The notes: generated by a model not told the origin, from the letters alone. Positions 9,274 to 17,168 are shown, numbered from the stretch's first letter. The stretch is DNA of 64,000 bases from Sphingorhabdus lacus (GCF_009768975.1 NZ_CP035733.1:1984001-2048000); one strand, 5' to 3'. Numbers and translations are program-made.

Positions 9274-9951
9274 ATGCCATCTAAAAAACAAAGCTCTTTA
9301 GACACTGACTTTAACCCTTTCGATCCGCTTGCTGTTGAGAACGTAGGTGTAACTCTTGCGGTTGAATTGCTCGAACAGCCCCTTGTACAAATGCCTCCCC
9401 AAACCCCTTTCCGAGGTGCAGGTATTTATGCATTGTATTATCGCGGGGCACACCCTGCTTATGCTGACTTAATCGCTTATGACGCCGGGAGAGCCAAGTA
9501 TCCCGTTTACATAGGGAAGGCTGCCGGAGAGAGCGCGAAGCAAGGGTTCAATCCTAAGTCCAGTTCGAAACAAAAATTGTTTGACCGCATAGACCAACAC
9601 GCCAAATCAATTGATTCAGTGCAAAACCTCTCGATAGAGGATTTTTCGTGTCGTTACCTGGTATTAAACGACGCCTATATTGCTCTCGCAGAGTCAGTGA
9701 TGATACGGGTTTTTAGGCCACCTTGGAACGGCATGAGTTTTGGTAGTAAAGTTGTGGGTGTGCACCGGATGGGTGGCAAGCCACCCTTGTGGGATTCATT
9801 ACATCCCGGGAGAGGCGGTCGCCCACAAGGTTCAACTGAACGAGCGACTGTGGCTGCTGACTTGATCGCAAAGCGAGTCGCCGAACTCAATGATCAAATT
9901 CACGATCCGGTTTTAAAGCGGATGCATGATCGAATTACAAATTTCATTTGA
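9274..9951 (+). CDS. Eco29kI-family restriction endonuclease (GIY-YIG)
   Basis: 225 aa. The GIY-YIG motifs are GIYALYY at residues 50-56 and YIGK at 79-82. The remaining catalytic layout of the Eco29kI family can be placed: Arg105 and His109 in DRIDQHA, Glu140 in ALAESV, and Asn152 in PPWNG. The protein should cut DNA as a type II enzyme; Eco29kI itself recognises CCGCGG, but the specificity of this homologue cannot be read from the sequence. The gene converges on the cytosine methyltransferase and the two reading frames overlap by 8 bases at their ends, the expected partner arrangement. Confidence 0.88.
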   Translation: MPSKKQSSLDTDFNPFDPLAVENVGVTLAVELLEQPLVQMPPQTPFRGAGIYALYYRGAHPAYADLIAYDAGRAKYPVYIGKAAGESAKQGFNPKSSSKQKLFDRIDQHAKSIDSVQNLSIEDFSCRYLVLNDAYIALAESVMIRVFRPPWNGMSFGSKVVGVHRMGGKPPLWDSLHPGRGGRPQGSTERATVAADLIAKRVAELNDQIHDPVLKRMHDRITNFI

Positions 9952-11092
9952 TAGATTTCAAAACACTCTCGATTACAGTCTTAGCTAGATCTGAAGGGAC
10001 AGCATTACCTAGTTGCCGCATGGCTTCAGACCACGATCCGTGTAGAGCCATTTCATCTGGAAAAGTTTGTAGTCGAGCAGATTCGCGCACCGTGAAATAT
10101 CTAACAGTACCATCTAGGCGGCGAAGCATATTTTCTCCGCCGGGCACACCGTGCACTCCGGCCTTTAGAGTTTTTGCCGGCTCGTCTAATGGACTTCCAG
10201 TATGCCCTGGATAAGATCGCGCCCCGGGTTGGAACCGGTGATTTAATATCTGCTTGCAACGTTCTGGATCTCTTTCGGGATCGGGTAAGTCAGCTAAAGC
10301 TTCTCGCACTGTTCTCCATGCTTTAATCCCAGCTCGAACCTTGCTCCGCGTAGGCAATTTATTTGGCGCAGCACCCTGCCGTTTCTTGTCGACCCCGTTG
10401 CGTTCCCAATAATCTCCCGTTATCCACTTTTCGACGGCTAATTGCTCACGCGAGTGCGTAGACTTAGGGAAATGCCAAGCAGCTTTCAGATCGCTTCTTA
10501 TGCCAACGAAGAAAACCCGCTCTCGTCTCTGCGGGACGCCAAAGTCAGCAGCGTTCAAAACCTCCGTTAAGACCTGATAGCAAAGCCCGCGGTCCGCGTT
10601 AGCAGATTCAAAGTCTTCTAACCGACGAAGATGATCGGTCCAATCTTCCTCTTGAGATTGCACAATTTCCGGGTGCTTTAGTTGCAACCGAATATATTCA
10701 AAATAATTTCTAAATGTTGTCCTTGTGAGCCCTTTTACATTTTCAAATACGAACGCTTTCGGTTGCAATTCCCGGACTGCGCGCACGGCTTCTGGAAACA
10801 TATCCCTAGAGTCGGACGATGACATATGACGGCCACCAAGTGAAAATGGCTGACATGGTGGGCCGCCGGTTACTACGTCGATTTTGGAACCAATTTGGTC
10901 ATAACGAAATTGGCGCACATCGCATTCGTGCAGTGGCCAGCGGGAAAAGGGAGCGATCCCAGCACGCGCATTTTGTCTGATTGTTTCGCAAGCCCATTTG
11001 TCCCAGTCAACAACGGCCCTAGGTTTAAGGCCTGCCTTACTGCCGCCGAGTGCCATGCCGCCCGCACCCACAAATAATTCTACGGCGTTCAT
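9944..11092 (-). CDS. DNA (cytosine-5-)-methyltransferase of the restriction-modification system
   Basis: 382 aa from the ATG at 11092 behind GAGAGG; a start 12 codons earlier (11128) lacks a ribosome site and precedes the usual N-terminus. Motif I is LFVGAGGM (6-13), motif IV GGPPCQPFS with the catalytic Cys80, motif VI ENVKGL (117-122), motif VIII QRRERVFFVG, motifs IX-X RESARLQTFP and RQLGNAVP near the C-terminus. A target-recognition region of about 100 residues lies between motifs VIII and IX. It methylates C5 of cytosine at the host copy of the restriction site, protecting it from the convergent Eco29kI-like nuclease. Confidence 0.93.
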   Translation of the reverse strand: MNAVELFVGAGGMALGGSKAGLKPRAVVDWDKWACETIRQNARAGIAPFSRWPLHECDVRQFRYDQIGSKIDVVTGGPPCQPFSLGGRHMSSSDSRDMFPEAVRAVRELQPKAFVFENVKGLTRTTFRNYFEYIRLQLKHPEIVQSQEEDWTDHLRRLEDFESANADRGLCYQVLTEVLNAADFGVPQRRERVFFVGIRSDLKAAWHFPKSTHSREQLAVEKWITGDYWERNGVDKKRQGAAPNKLPTRSKVRAGIKAWRTVREALADLPDPERDPERCKQILNHRFQPGARSYPGHTGSPLDEPAKTLKAGVHGVPGGENMLRRLDGTVRYFTVRESARLQTFPDEMALHGSWSEAMRQLGNAVPSDLAKTVIESVLKSIK

Positions 11093-11325
11093 ATCGAAAC
11101 CTCTCGTTAATCTAATCGCGTATGGCACACAACTTTAGGGAACAAAATAGCAACTCAGCTCTACCCGCAATATTTTTAATGGGAAGAAATCGCGCCGGCT
11201 CGAAATGGTTAAAGCCTTTCGTTCGACTTAAGGAAAAGGATGCCGAGCGTGAAATACAAAATCAACGAAATCCGTCATAAAACCGCACAATTGGGGTTGC
11301 GAGGCCTCCATTCAGTGCCTCTTGA

Positions 11326-11496
11326 TTAGGCAATATCGATTTCGGCGTCATCAACTAACTTATCGTGTGAAAAGTTTAGCTCGAGGCGCAATCTTGTGAC
11401 ATTTTCACCAATGAATCCGCTGAATAGTCTTACAACAGGTGTGCGCACGTTCCCTGCATCGCTCGCTGATTGGCAAAGTGGCGTTTCATGATTTGG
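11326..11496 (-). pseudogene. Possible gene remnant in a 524-bp gap
   Basis: Bases 11093-11616 carry no complete recognisable gene. On the minus strand an open stretch ends at TAA (11326-11328) and reads like protein sequence (for example RTPVVRLFSGFIGENVTRL) but is bounded upstream by an in-frame stop at 11497-11499 and has no ATG behind a ribosome site. It may be the C-terminal end of a decayed gene or chance. I do not recognise the family. Confidence 0.25.
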
Positions 11497-11616
11497 CTAT
11501 CAAAATTGAAGCGCCCTGAGCAAACTGATTGACTATAAATCCGTTATAGTTTTTATGTACTTTTTATTGACAATATATTTTGATCTATTAGTAAGGACCG
11601 TGCCAGACAGAGGAAT

Positions 11617-12159
11617 ATGAAAATGCACGACGGAGCTTTAATTGTTTTCACGGCCAAAACGGTGGATGCCATCTTGGAGGCAGGAGGCACGCAGTCATGG
11701 GTTCTCAACCCAAGCAGCATGAACCACGTTAAATATGTGGTTTGCACACGCAATGCCGACAGAAAGTACGACGAAGAATGCGGAGTGAGACCGGAACCAC
11801 ACCGATCAGCTTTCCTTGTTGGTAAAGTATCCGGAATAAGGAAGGTTGATAATCGCAACGACCGCGACCGATACATAATTCTATTCAGTGAATATGCAGA
11901 GGTTTCAATTCCTGAATTTCGCGGCATGGAACGAAACCCAGTAACCTATTCCGACACCTCAGCCATGAAATCAATGGGCTTGGATATTGCAAAACTAGTT
12001 TTCAAACCAATGCCAAAGTCTACCGAAGGTCTCGCAAACGTTTCAGAGCCAGAAGCCAAAAACAACGATGCAGGATTCAATATCGCCGAAGCAAAAAAAG
12101 GCTTAGCAATTTATTTTGGCGTTCCTGTCGAAAGCATTCAAATCACAATCAGCGGCTAG
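11617..12159 (+). CDS. Hypothetical protein of the satellite
   Basis: 180 aa, ATG preceded by an AGAGGA site. Not recognised. The sequence is soluble, mixed alpha/beta, without signal peptide or membrane segment. An N-terminal domain (about 1-125) with KYVVCTRNADR and DRYIILFSEYAEV resembles a beta-rich ligand or nucleic-acid binding fold only in general terms. A short low-complexity linker follows. The C-terminal 25 residues (AEAKKGLAIYFGVPVESIQITISG) look like a small helix-strand module. It stands alone on the plus strand between the methyltransferase and a minus-strand pair. Accessory cargo of the island is the safest description. Confidence 0.6.
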   Translation: MKMHDGALIVFTAKTVDAILEAGGTQSWVLNPSSMNHVKYVVCTRNADRKYDEECGVRPEPHRSAFLVGKVSGIRKVDNRNDRDRYIILFSEYAEVSIPEFRGMERNPVTYSDTSAMKSMGLDIAKLVFKPMPKSTEGLANVSEPEAKNNDAGFNIAEAKKGLAIYFGVPVESIQITISG

Positions 12160-12198
12160 TACGTTGGCCCGGTCAGTCTTGCCGACCGGGTGGTTTTG

Positions 12199-12501
12199 TT
12201 ACTTTTTGACGTCGAAGGCAGCAATCCAGGTTTCTTTTTCCCCGGAACTGAGAAAGTCGGCAGGCCATGGGTTTCGCGCCCACATTAGGCTTACGTCATC
12301 GCCTTCTTTCGTACCTGCCCACTGCTCTTTATATCCAAGAAATGTGAGCAACCTTACCAGGTTCTTACGCATCTCGACAGGCATCATGTCTGGATCGCCA
12401 GTGCCACCAAGGAGCCGATAAGCTTCATAGAAACCTACGATCTGATAACCTGAGAAGCGTTCTATGGCGCCTGCAATAAAGCATGGGTCAAAATCAGTCA
12501 T
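12199..12501 (-). CDS. Hypothetical protein, downstream partner of 12517-13356
   Basis: 100 aa, not recognised. It is compact and globular, with an N-terminal helical stretch (FIAGAIERFSGYQIVGFYEAY) and aromatic residues towards the end (MWARNPWPADFL). It starts 16 bases after the stop of the upstream gene, so the two are probably co-transcribed. No catalytic motif is visible. Confidence 0.55.
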   Translation of the reverse strand: MTDFDPCFIAGAIERFSGYQIVGFYEAYRLLGGTGDPDMMPVEMRKNLVRLLTFLGYKEQWAGTKEGDDVSLMWARNPWPADFLSSGEKETWIAAFDVKK

Positions 12502-12516
12502 GACCTATTCCGTCCT

Positions 12517-13356
12517 TTATACAGGGTTAGCAGGAGTTGAGCCGGGATTCCGTCTGGACTGCAGACCAGACTCGATGCGGCCAGTTGGCGTGTCGTCAAT
12601 CAGTGCAGCATCGTCGTTTGCTGCCCCTTCCTCTACTTCGTCATCAGCCTGATATGCTCCAACTTCTTGCTCGCGCTTTTTCAACATCGCGATCTCCACC
12701 GAACGCTGCGGATTGGGCTTTCCAGTTTCGAACTCGGTATCTTCGTTGAGTGCCTCTAAAACACGCCGCTCGGCCTCCAGAATGGCCTGCCCGAGCTCTC
12801 GGTGAAGCTCGCCACATAGTACGTTAGCCAGATCTACCGATGAGAACGGTCGATCAATCCGGTTAAGGTCAGAGACGCGGCTGCAAAGCGCAGCGGCCAG
12901 TTCCTTATCAGACGTTGCAGCAGCGAACTCGGCCAAGCTCGCAAGCTCCACAGGGCCGGAGTTGGCGATCTGCTGCATGATGCGGCTGCGACGTTCGGAT
13001 CCAAGGGTATCGCGCATCAACATTTGCACAGGGCTTTTGTAATGTATCGCTGCCGACTTGATGCGGTCTGACAGCGCAACTAGCTCGCGAGTGTGGGCCA
13101 GTCTTTGGTCGGCAGTTTCCCGCACTAATTCCAAACGCTTGCCGCTTACTGATTTCGCCACAACAGATGGGCGATCTTTGGCGTCAAGGCTACGGAGCGA
13201 CTCTGAAACCTGTTGCCTATGCCGTTCGACATTTTCGGTCAGTCGGCGAAGCAAGTTTGAGTGGGCATTACGGTTAGTATGAATGCTGTCTAGTGTTGAC
13301 CTGATATCGGTCGGGCTCAGCCATTTGACGCCGAGCTTTGCAGTGGGTGCGGGCAT
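12517..13356 (-). CDS. Hypothetical, helix-rich protein
   Basis: 279 aa, with AAAGGAGT about 7 bases before the ATG. The sequence is almost wholly helical and rich in Arg, Glu and Ala, with probable coiled-coil segments (about residues 30-110 and 185-225). It ends in an acidic patch (ADDEVEEGAANDD) and a Pro/Arg tail. No enzymatic motif is seen. Such proteins in satellites and prophages can be scaffold-, head- or DNA-associated, but nothing here decides that. It is the first gene of a probable two-gene operon with 12199-12501. Confidence 0.6.
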   Translation of the reverse strand: MPAPTAKLGVKWLSPTDIRSTLDSIHTNRNAHSNLLRRLTENVERHRQQVSESLRSLDAKDRPSVVAKSVSGKRLELVRETADQRLAHTRELVALSDRIKSAAIHYKSPVQMLMRDTLGSERRSRIMQQIANSGPVELASLAEFAAATSDKELAAALCSRVSDLNRIDRPFSSVDLANVLCGELHRELGQAILEAERRVLEALNEDTEFETGKPNPQRSVEIAMLKKREQEVGAYQADDEVEEGAANDDAALIDDTPTGRIESGLQSRRNPGSTPANPV

Positions 13357-13686
13357 GTTTTACTCCTTTGAAGGTTCTCGCGTCTCGCTCGAAGCTTCTG
13401 GGATCGACCATGCCCGGGCGCAGCCCAAGCTTTTACCTGCCATCGCAGGATATGGCCGAGACGCATTTGCCTCGGTGCAACACACAGATGATGGAATGGG
13501 CTGGTCGGGGAAAATTCGGGACCAACATTAGCGCCGGGTGACCTATTTTCGGTGTCTGCCACGGTGCTTGATAAACACCGAGGCGAACATCCGATTGGTA
13601 CTAATGGGCAATTTGAGTTCTGGCTTACTTATCTTCGGTTAGACGAACTTGCACTTTGATTGCCTACTTCACGAAGTTGGTCCAAT
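13357..13686. other. 330-bp gap without recognisable gene
   Basis: Overlapping short frames occur on both strands, but none has a plausible ribosome site or a recognisable protein. The left edge carries the upstream region and promoter of the 13356 gene. Confidence 0.4.
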
Positions 13687-13914
13687 TCAGGCTCTCCCAA
13701 GGCAGCCGGTGCCGCTTTTCAAACGCGCAATGGCGGCGGATTCAATCAGGTCTGCTATAAAAGCTTGGATCGTCGGCGTCATTGGAATGTCAATATCGCA
13801 TGTGACCGGCATGCTTTGACCAGCCAATAGTGCCTTTGCTTCAAAGTCCGTATCAAACTTCACTGCACATTCCATTCTGTCGCCAGGGGCTGCATTAAAA
13901 CTAACGTATATCAT
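13687..13914 (-). CDS. Small hypothetical protein
   Basis: 75 aa from the ATG at 13914, which has AGGAGA six bases upstream; an earlier in-frame start (13950) lacks a site. The sequence opens MIYVSFNAAPGD and has a beta-rich first half and a helical C-terminus (TIQAFIADLIESAAIARL). It is divergent from the ribbon-helix-helix gene, with 66 bp between the two starts, so both are likely controlled from the same short region. The pair could be regulator and target, or a toxin-antitoxin-like pair. I do not recognise the family. Confidence 0.5.
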   Translation of the reverse strand: MIYVSFNAAPGDRMECAVKFDTDFEAKALLAGQSMPVTCDIDIPMTPTIQAFIADLIESAAIARLKSGTGCLGRA

Positions 13915-13980
13915 CTTGCTTCTCCTACACTCATTCGCTACGAGCATCACAGTGATGCAACGTGAGGGAGCAGATAAGTG

Positions 13981-14343
13981 ATGACAAGTGATGCGTCAAG
14001 CAGCAAAATGCAGAAACGTATAACAATTAGTCTGCGTGAAGATCAGTATGCCGGTTTGGAGGAGGTCGCGGAGGATCTCGGCGTCAATCTGTCAGACGCT
14101 GCCAGAGAGGCTATCAACACGTTTCTGCTCAAAGAGCACTGGGGCCGTACGATAGGCACGCTAGCGGAATCAGAGATCAAAAAGGGGATGACAAACGAAG
14201 AGGTGCTAGCAAGGGTGATGGATAAGTTCCCCCATGCACGAACAACTAAGGACTCAATCGCTTGGTATCGGTCAAGGCTACGCCGGGAAGATCCTGAAGT
14301 CCCTACTGATCGAGAAGCAAAAGTCCGGCGCGGGGCTGTTTAA
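13981..14343 (+). CDS. Ribbon-helix-helix (CopG/Arc-like) DNA-binding protein
   Basis: 120 aa from the ATG at 13981, about 10 bases after GAGGGAG; a GTG directly before it is the alternative. Residues about 12-50 form an RHH domain: a short strand (KRITISL), helix 1 (EDQYAGLEEVAEDLG) and helix 2 (SDAAREAINTFLL). The C-terminal half is a second helical region (NEEVLARVMDKFP, then DSIAWYRSRLRRE) that recurs in element-borne regulators. RHH proteins bind operator DNA as dimers through the strand; autoregulation of the divergent promoter is likely but inferred. Confidence 0.7.
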   Translation: MTSDASSSKMQKRITISLREDQYAGLEEVAEDLGVNLSDAAREAINTFLLKEHWGRTIGTLAESEIKKGMTNEEVLARVMDKFPHARTTKDSIAWYRSRLRREDPEVPTDREAKVRRGAV

Positions 14344-14486
14344 CAAGCGCCAAGCAGTGCTCAATTCGGTGTCAGTCAGGCCTGACACCGGATAAGATAC
14401 TAGAATATAATTATTAACTGAGCGCAGATCGCCAGATACGCGATTTGAGGTTTTGAATTCTTGATACAGTGGATTTCCGAGCAGCC

Positions 14487-15071
14487 TCAGTTTAAAATTT
14501 GGCTGATCTCCGCATCAAATCTGTCGGAGAGCAAATTTTGCGCTTGTTTAAGGGGTATATTGAGAATTTCGGCGACCTGTTCTGGTGGCGTTTTGTCCAT
14601 TAAATATTTTTCTCGGATGTGTGCAGGGCAAATCACACCAAGTGCCATCCAAAGGGCCATACCGTCTGCCTGAACATGCTTTGAGCGCTTTCCGCTACCA
14701 TATTCGTCAAACATCTGAGACATATGGTTTTCCAGTGCGACGGCACTGTCTGTGGCATACGAAACGTCTTCGGGATCAAAGTAACCATGCATGATCTCTT
14801 TGATTGCGACAAAGCGTTCTTGCGGTTCTAATAGATCACCCGCCAATATCACGTTATAATCGTAATATTCTAATCCACCGTGAGAAATAAGGCCTGATCT
14901 ATAAACAAAGCCAGTCAAAACACTTTTTTTGAGTGAATCTTCGATTTTAATCGAAATATCATTCACCCACGGAAGCCCTTTTAACTGATCAACATACCAC
15001 TCACGTGGTACCTTTTCAGCTTCCTTTTGTCGCGCATTATAAAGTGCTTTGTAATCCAAAACCGCCCCCAT
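14487..15071 (-). CDS. ImmA/IrrE-like protein with degenerate zinc motif
   Basis: 194 aa. A central segment (RFVAIKEIMHGYFDP, about residues 85-99) aligns with the HExxH region of ImmA/IrrE (DUF955) metallopeptidases, but the first His is replaced by Lys (KEIMH), as in some element-borne homologues. Flanking features fit this family: a basic N-terminus, a tyrosine-rich strand region (GGLEYYDYNVILAG) and a C-terminal helical part (CPAHIREKYLM...TPPEQVAEILNIP) that looks like a small HTH. It starts 29 bp after the 60-aa gene. If the family assignment holds it may act on a repressor, but zinc-dependent activity is doubtful. Confidence 0.5.
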   Translation of the reverse strand: MGAVLDYKALYNARQKEAEKVPREWYVDQLKGLPWVNDISIKIEDSLKKSVLTGFVYRSGLISHGGLEYYDYNVILAGDLLEPQERFVAIKEIMHGYFDPEDVSYATDSAVALENHMSQMFDEYGSGKRSKHVQADGMALWMALGVICPAHIREKYLMDKTPPEQVAEILNIPLKQAQNLLSDRFDAEISQILN

Positions 15072-15100
15072 CGCAAATTCTACGACGAGGGCTAGGTGGA

Positions 15101-15283
15101 TTAGATGCTTAGGTCAATAGGACGACCGCCACCATTTTTTACTGAGGTTATTGCGGCACGTATTGACGCAGCAATTTCCTCAATCGAGTGTTCACGGCTT
15201 TCGCCGGGGTAAAACTTGATATCGGAAATAGCGTTGTCCGGATTGCCGAACAACTCTTGCTTTAAGAGATCTAGTTCGCTCAT
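15101..15283 (-). CDS. Small protein upstream of the ImmA/IrrE-like gene
   Basis: 60 aa from the ATG at 15283, with GGAG six bases upstream. A longer frame with a Cys-rich N-terminus starts at 15331 but has no ribosome site and crosses this one, so it is rejected. The product (MSELDLLKQELFGNP... GRPIDLSI) is acidic, mostly helical, with no transmembrane part. It is the first gene of a probable operon with the ImmA/IrrE-like gene. Function unknown. Confidence 0.5.
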   Translation of the reverse strand: MSELDLLKQELFGNPDNAISDIKFYPGESREHSIEEIAASIRAAITSVKNGGGRPIDLSI

Positions 15284-15507
15284 GGTCAACTCCATATTGC
15301 TACAGCATCCGCCGCAGCAACTTCCTTTCAATTGGCCTTCGAGAAAACATCCGCTCTCTCGTTTCCCAGCGGATCGGCCGTTGCCGCTGGGTATGCACTC
15401 AATCGTTTAAATATGTTAAATTCACGTTAGTAGGGCCCACCTGAATGGGCGCTGAGTGTGAATCACAACACAAAGGATATCTAACACACTTGACAAACCC
15501 CCTGCAA

Positions 15508-15539
15508 CAATATTACCGCCCTTGCGCGCGGTAATATTG
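15508..15539. repeat. Perfect 12-bp inverted repeat
   Basis: CAATATTACCGC at 15508-15519 and its exact complement at 15528-15539 are separated by 8 bases. It lies in the 411-bp gap 15284-15694, which has no recognisable gene. No T-run follows, so it is not a typical intrinsic terminator. It may be an operator, a cruciform-forming site or part of a replication origin. Confidence 0.8.
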
Positions 15540-15694
15540 CATGAAGTCGCCGCTGTCATTTTTTTCAGACACTGTATCATTTCGACGTTACGCTCCATAT
15601 ATGGGGGCTAAACCATCGCCAATCAAGATTGGTTCCGCTGATTTTCCACGGACACACTGCTCTATCGCTCCGCGACCTGAATGACTTTGCCGCA

Positions 15695-16354
15695 TCAGAC
15701 ACACCGTTCCATGCTCATCCCATCACTCAAGATCGTGCGAGTCCTTAGGGCATGACGTTGAGCCCGATCCGCAAGTTCCTGTGCTCCTGGTGCAAAGGCG
15801 CTAGTAGTTGGATCGCCTTCCCTGAATTGAGCTTGTTGTGCAGCAGTTGAAGCACTCCAATCATCAAAAGACATCGGTGCTGGCATAAGCATTACCCCGA
15901 ATTTCTTACCCTCATCTCGCTTCTGGTTGGCATCGTCGCGATCACGATAGCCATGGCGCGCCTTGAGCAAGAACATGGCCGCAGCACTGTCTCCTCGCCG
16001 GGCATTGGCTGTGAGCAGGTCGCATAACTCTGCCTCTTCTAGATCCTTGCGTGCAGCAACAGCATCCATCAACACCTTGTCATCGGTGATCAGCCGACGC
16101 AGCGTGGTGACGTTGACACCTAATGCAACGGCGATCTCTGCACGCGGGTAACCACCCAAGAGTGCAACACTGACAGCATCTCGTTCCTCGATTGTAAGGA
16201 CAGTCTTGTTCCATGGGATTGGCTTGAGACTAACCCGCGTTTGCACAGGCTCATCAAGAGGATCGAGGCCACGCGGTTTGGCTACAGTTGCCCTTTCGGC
16301 AGCATGCGCTTGCCGATTGAGAATGGACTTTTCGCTGCGTGTCAGTTTTGTCAT
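15695..16354 (-). CDS. HTH protein resembling a terminase small subunit
   Basis: 219 aa from the ATG at 16354 (MTKLTRSEK); the frame extends upstream, but that part is not protein-like. Residues about 60-90 form a helix-turn-helix (GGYPRAEIAVALGVNVTTLRRLI). They are followed by a helical segment (AEAELCDLLTANARRGDSA..., then MFLLKARHGYRDRD) that resembles the C-terminal half of phage small terminase or Nu1-like proteins. No large terminase is present. In satellites, small-terminase homologues can redirect packaging of a helper phage; here this is a hypothesis. A plain transcription regulator is the alternative. Confidence 0.55.
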   Translation of the reverse strand: MTKLTRSEKSILNRQAHAAERATVAKPRGLDPLDEPVQTRVSLKPIPWNKTVLTIEERDAVSVALLGGYPRAEIAVALGVNVTTLRRLITDDKVLMDAVAARKDLEEAELCDLLTANARRGDSAAAMFLLKARHGYRDRDDANQKRDEGKKFGVMLMPAPMSFDDWSASTAAQQAQFREGDPTTSAFAPGAQELADRAQRHALRTRTILSDGMSMERCV

Positions 16355-16596
16355 GCGGGCGTAATTGCACGCGGGTATTGATCCAAGAAACCAGCATAGC
16401 CGGTACTGTGATCGGTGCTTGGGAGTACAACCAGCGGTTAAGCCGTTGATCGGCAAAGCTTGGATTGAGCCATATCCCCTAATAGATACTCAGTTGGTCT
16501 GATTTTGGTTGTGCATGGGTCTGGATTTTGAAGACTAACCCTATCGTTATTCAGCCGCCGCTCCTATGTGGCCACCACAAAAGAATTGGAGACTAC

Positions 16597-16848
16597 ATGC
16601 CCATTTTGAGAGAAAAACTAGGTTCGAGGACAAGGGGCCCCATGGCCGAGAATGAAGACTGGTGGTGGCTGTGCTATGACACCGACGCAAAAGAGTTCTA
16701 CGTGCTGCACCAATGGGATCATGTGCAGATCAACGGGCTTCGCCAGGACGCCGACGAAGAAAAGCATGATGTCGATACATGGCGCGGCGAGGGTGCTGAA
16801 AAGATCGCGGAAGCGAAGGAGCGACTGCTGGAGCATGCCAATACATAA
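16597..16848 (+). CDS. Small hypothetical protein
   Basis: 83 aa from the ATG at 16597, six bases after GGAG; an earlier in-frame ATG (16528) has no site. The sequence is aromatic and acidic (DWWWLCYDTDAKEFYVLHQWDHV) and ends in an amphipathic helix (AEKIAEAKERLLEH). No family recognised. It is alone on its strand. Confidence 0.5.
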   Translation: MPILREKLGSRTRGPMAENEDWWWLCYDTDAKEFYVLHQWDHVQINGLRQDADEEKHDVDTWRGEGAEKIAEAKERLLEHANT

Positions 16849-16900
16849 GTTCCATGTAACGATAGGCTCGTCGAGGGTTTGAACCCTTCCTCGTATTCTA

Positions 16901-16938
16901 AGGACCCGCTCTGATCGATGAATCGTTGCGCGGGTCCT
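16901..16938. other. Hairpin AGGACCCGC/GCGGGTCCT in gap 16849-17233
   Basis: A 9-bp perfect stem with a 20-base loop lies 52 bases after the 16848 stop. It may end that transcript, though there is no T-run. A smaller palindrome (AGGGTT TG AACCCT) lies just before it. The rest of the 385-bp gap contains an alternating purine-pyrimidine tract (around 16949-16970), the palindrome GTCTTGACAAGAC and the TCTAATC repeat cluster. Confidence 0.5.
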
Positions 16939-17075
16939 CTAGTATTGGCGCACGCACGCGTGCGCGCGCGTTTTAGAAATTAAGCAACAGGCATATCAGC
17001 GCCGGTTGTCAATTTGCCTTCGACACATCGGGCCAGTTTCAGTCACTTCCAGCGTGTCTTGACAAGACGACACCC

Positions 17076-17168
17076 TCTAATCTGAATTTAAAAAAAAGTA
17101 GCTGTTTCTAATCATCTCTAATCCCTTTCCTGCTCAATAACGTGAAATATGGATTAGAAACGATTAGA
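17076..17168. repeat. Cluster of five TCTAATC/GATTAGA repeats; candidate origin or operator
   Basis: TCTAATC occurs at 17076-17082, 17107-17113 and 17117-17123, and its complement GATTAGA at 17152-17158 and 17162-17168. The last two copies in each orientation are exactly 10 bp apart, about one helical turn, so bound proteins would lie on the same face. A run of A residues (around 17089-17097) lies between copies 1 and 2. The cluster is 66 bp beyond the 3' end of the primase-helicase gene. A further GATTAGA, on the minus strand, overlaps the primase ribosome site (19609-19615). P4-type satellites replicate from iterons bound by the primase protein; a similar function here is inferred. Confidence 0.6.

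Noticed and set aside
15508-15539. Rolling-circle nick site (AATATTAC inside the palindrome)
   Set aside because: The match to the TAATATTAC nonamer is partial and no rolling-circle Rep gene is seen in the element; the replication protein is of the primase-helicase type.
16870-16895. tRNA-like T-arm (GGGTTTGAACCC)
   Set aside because: No acceptor or anticodon arm can be built around it; it is only a short palindrome.
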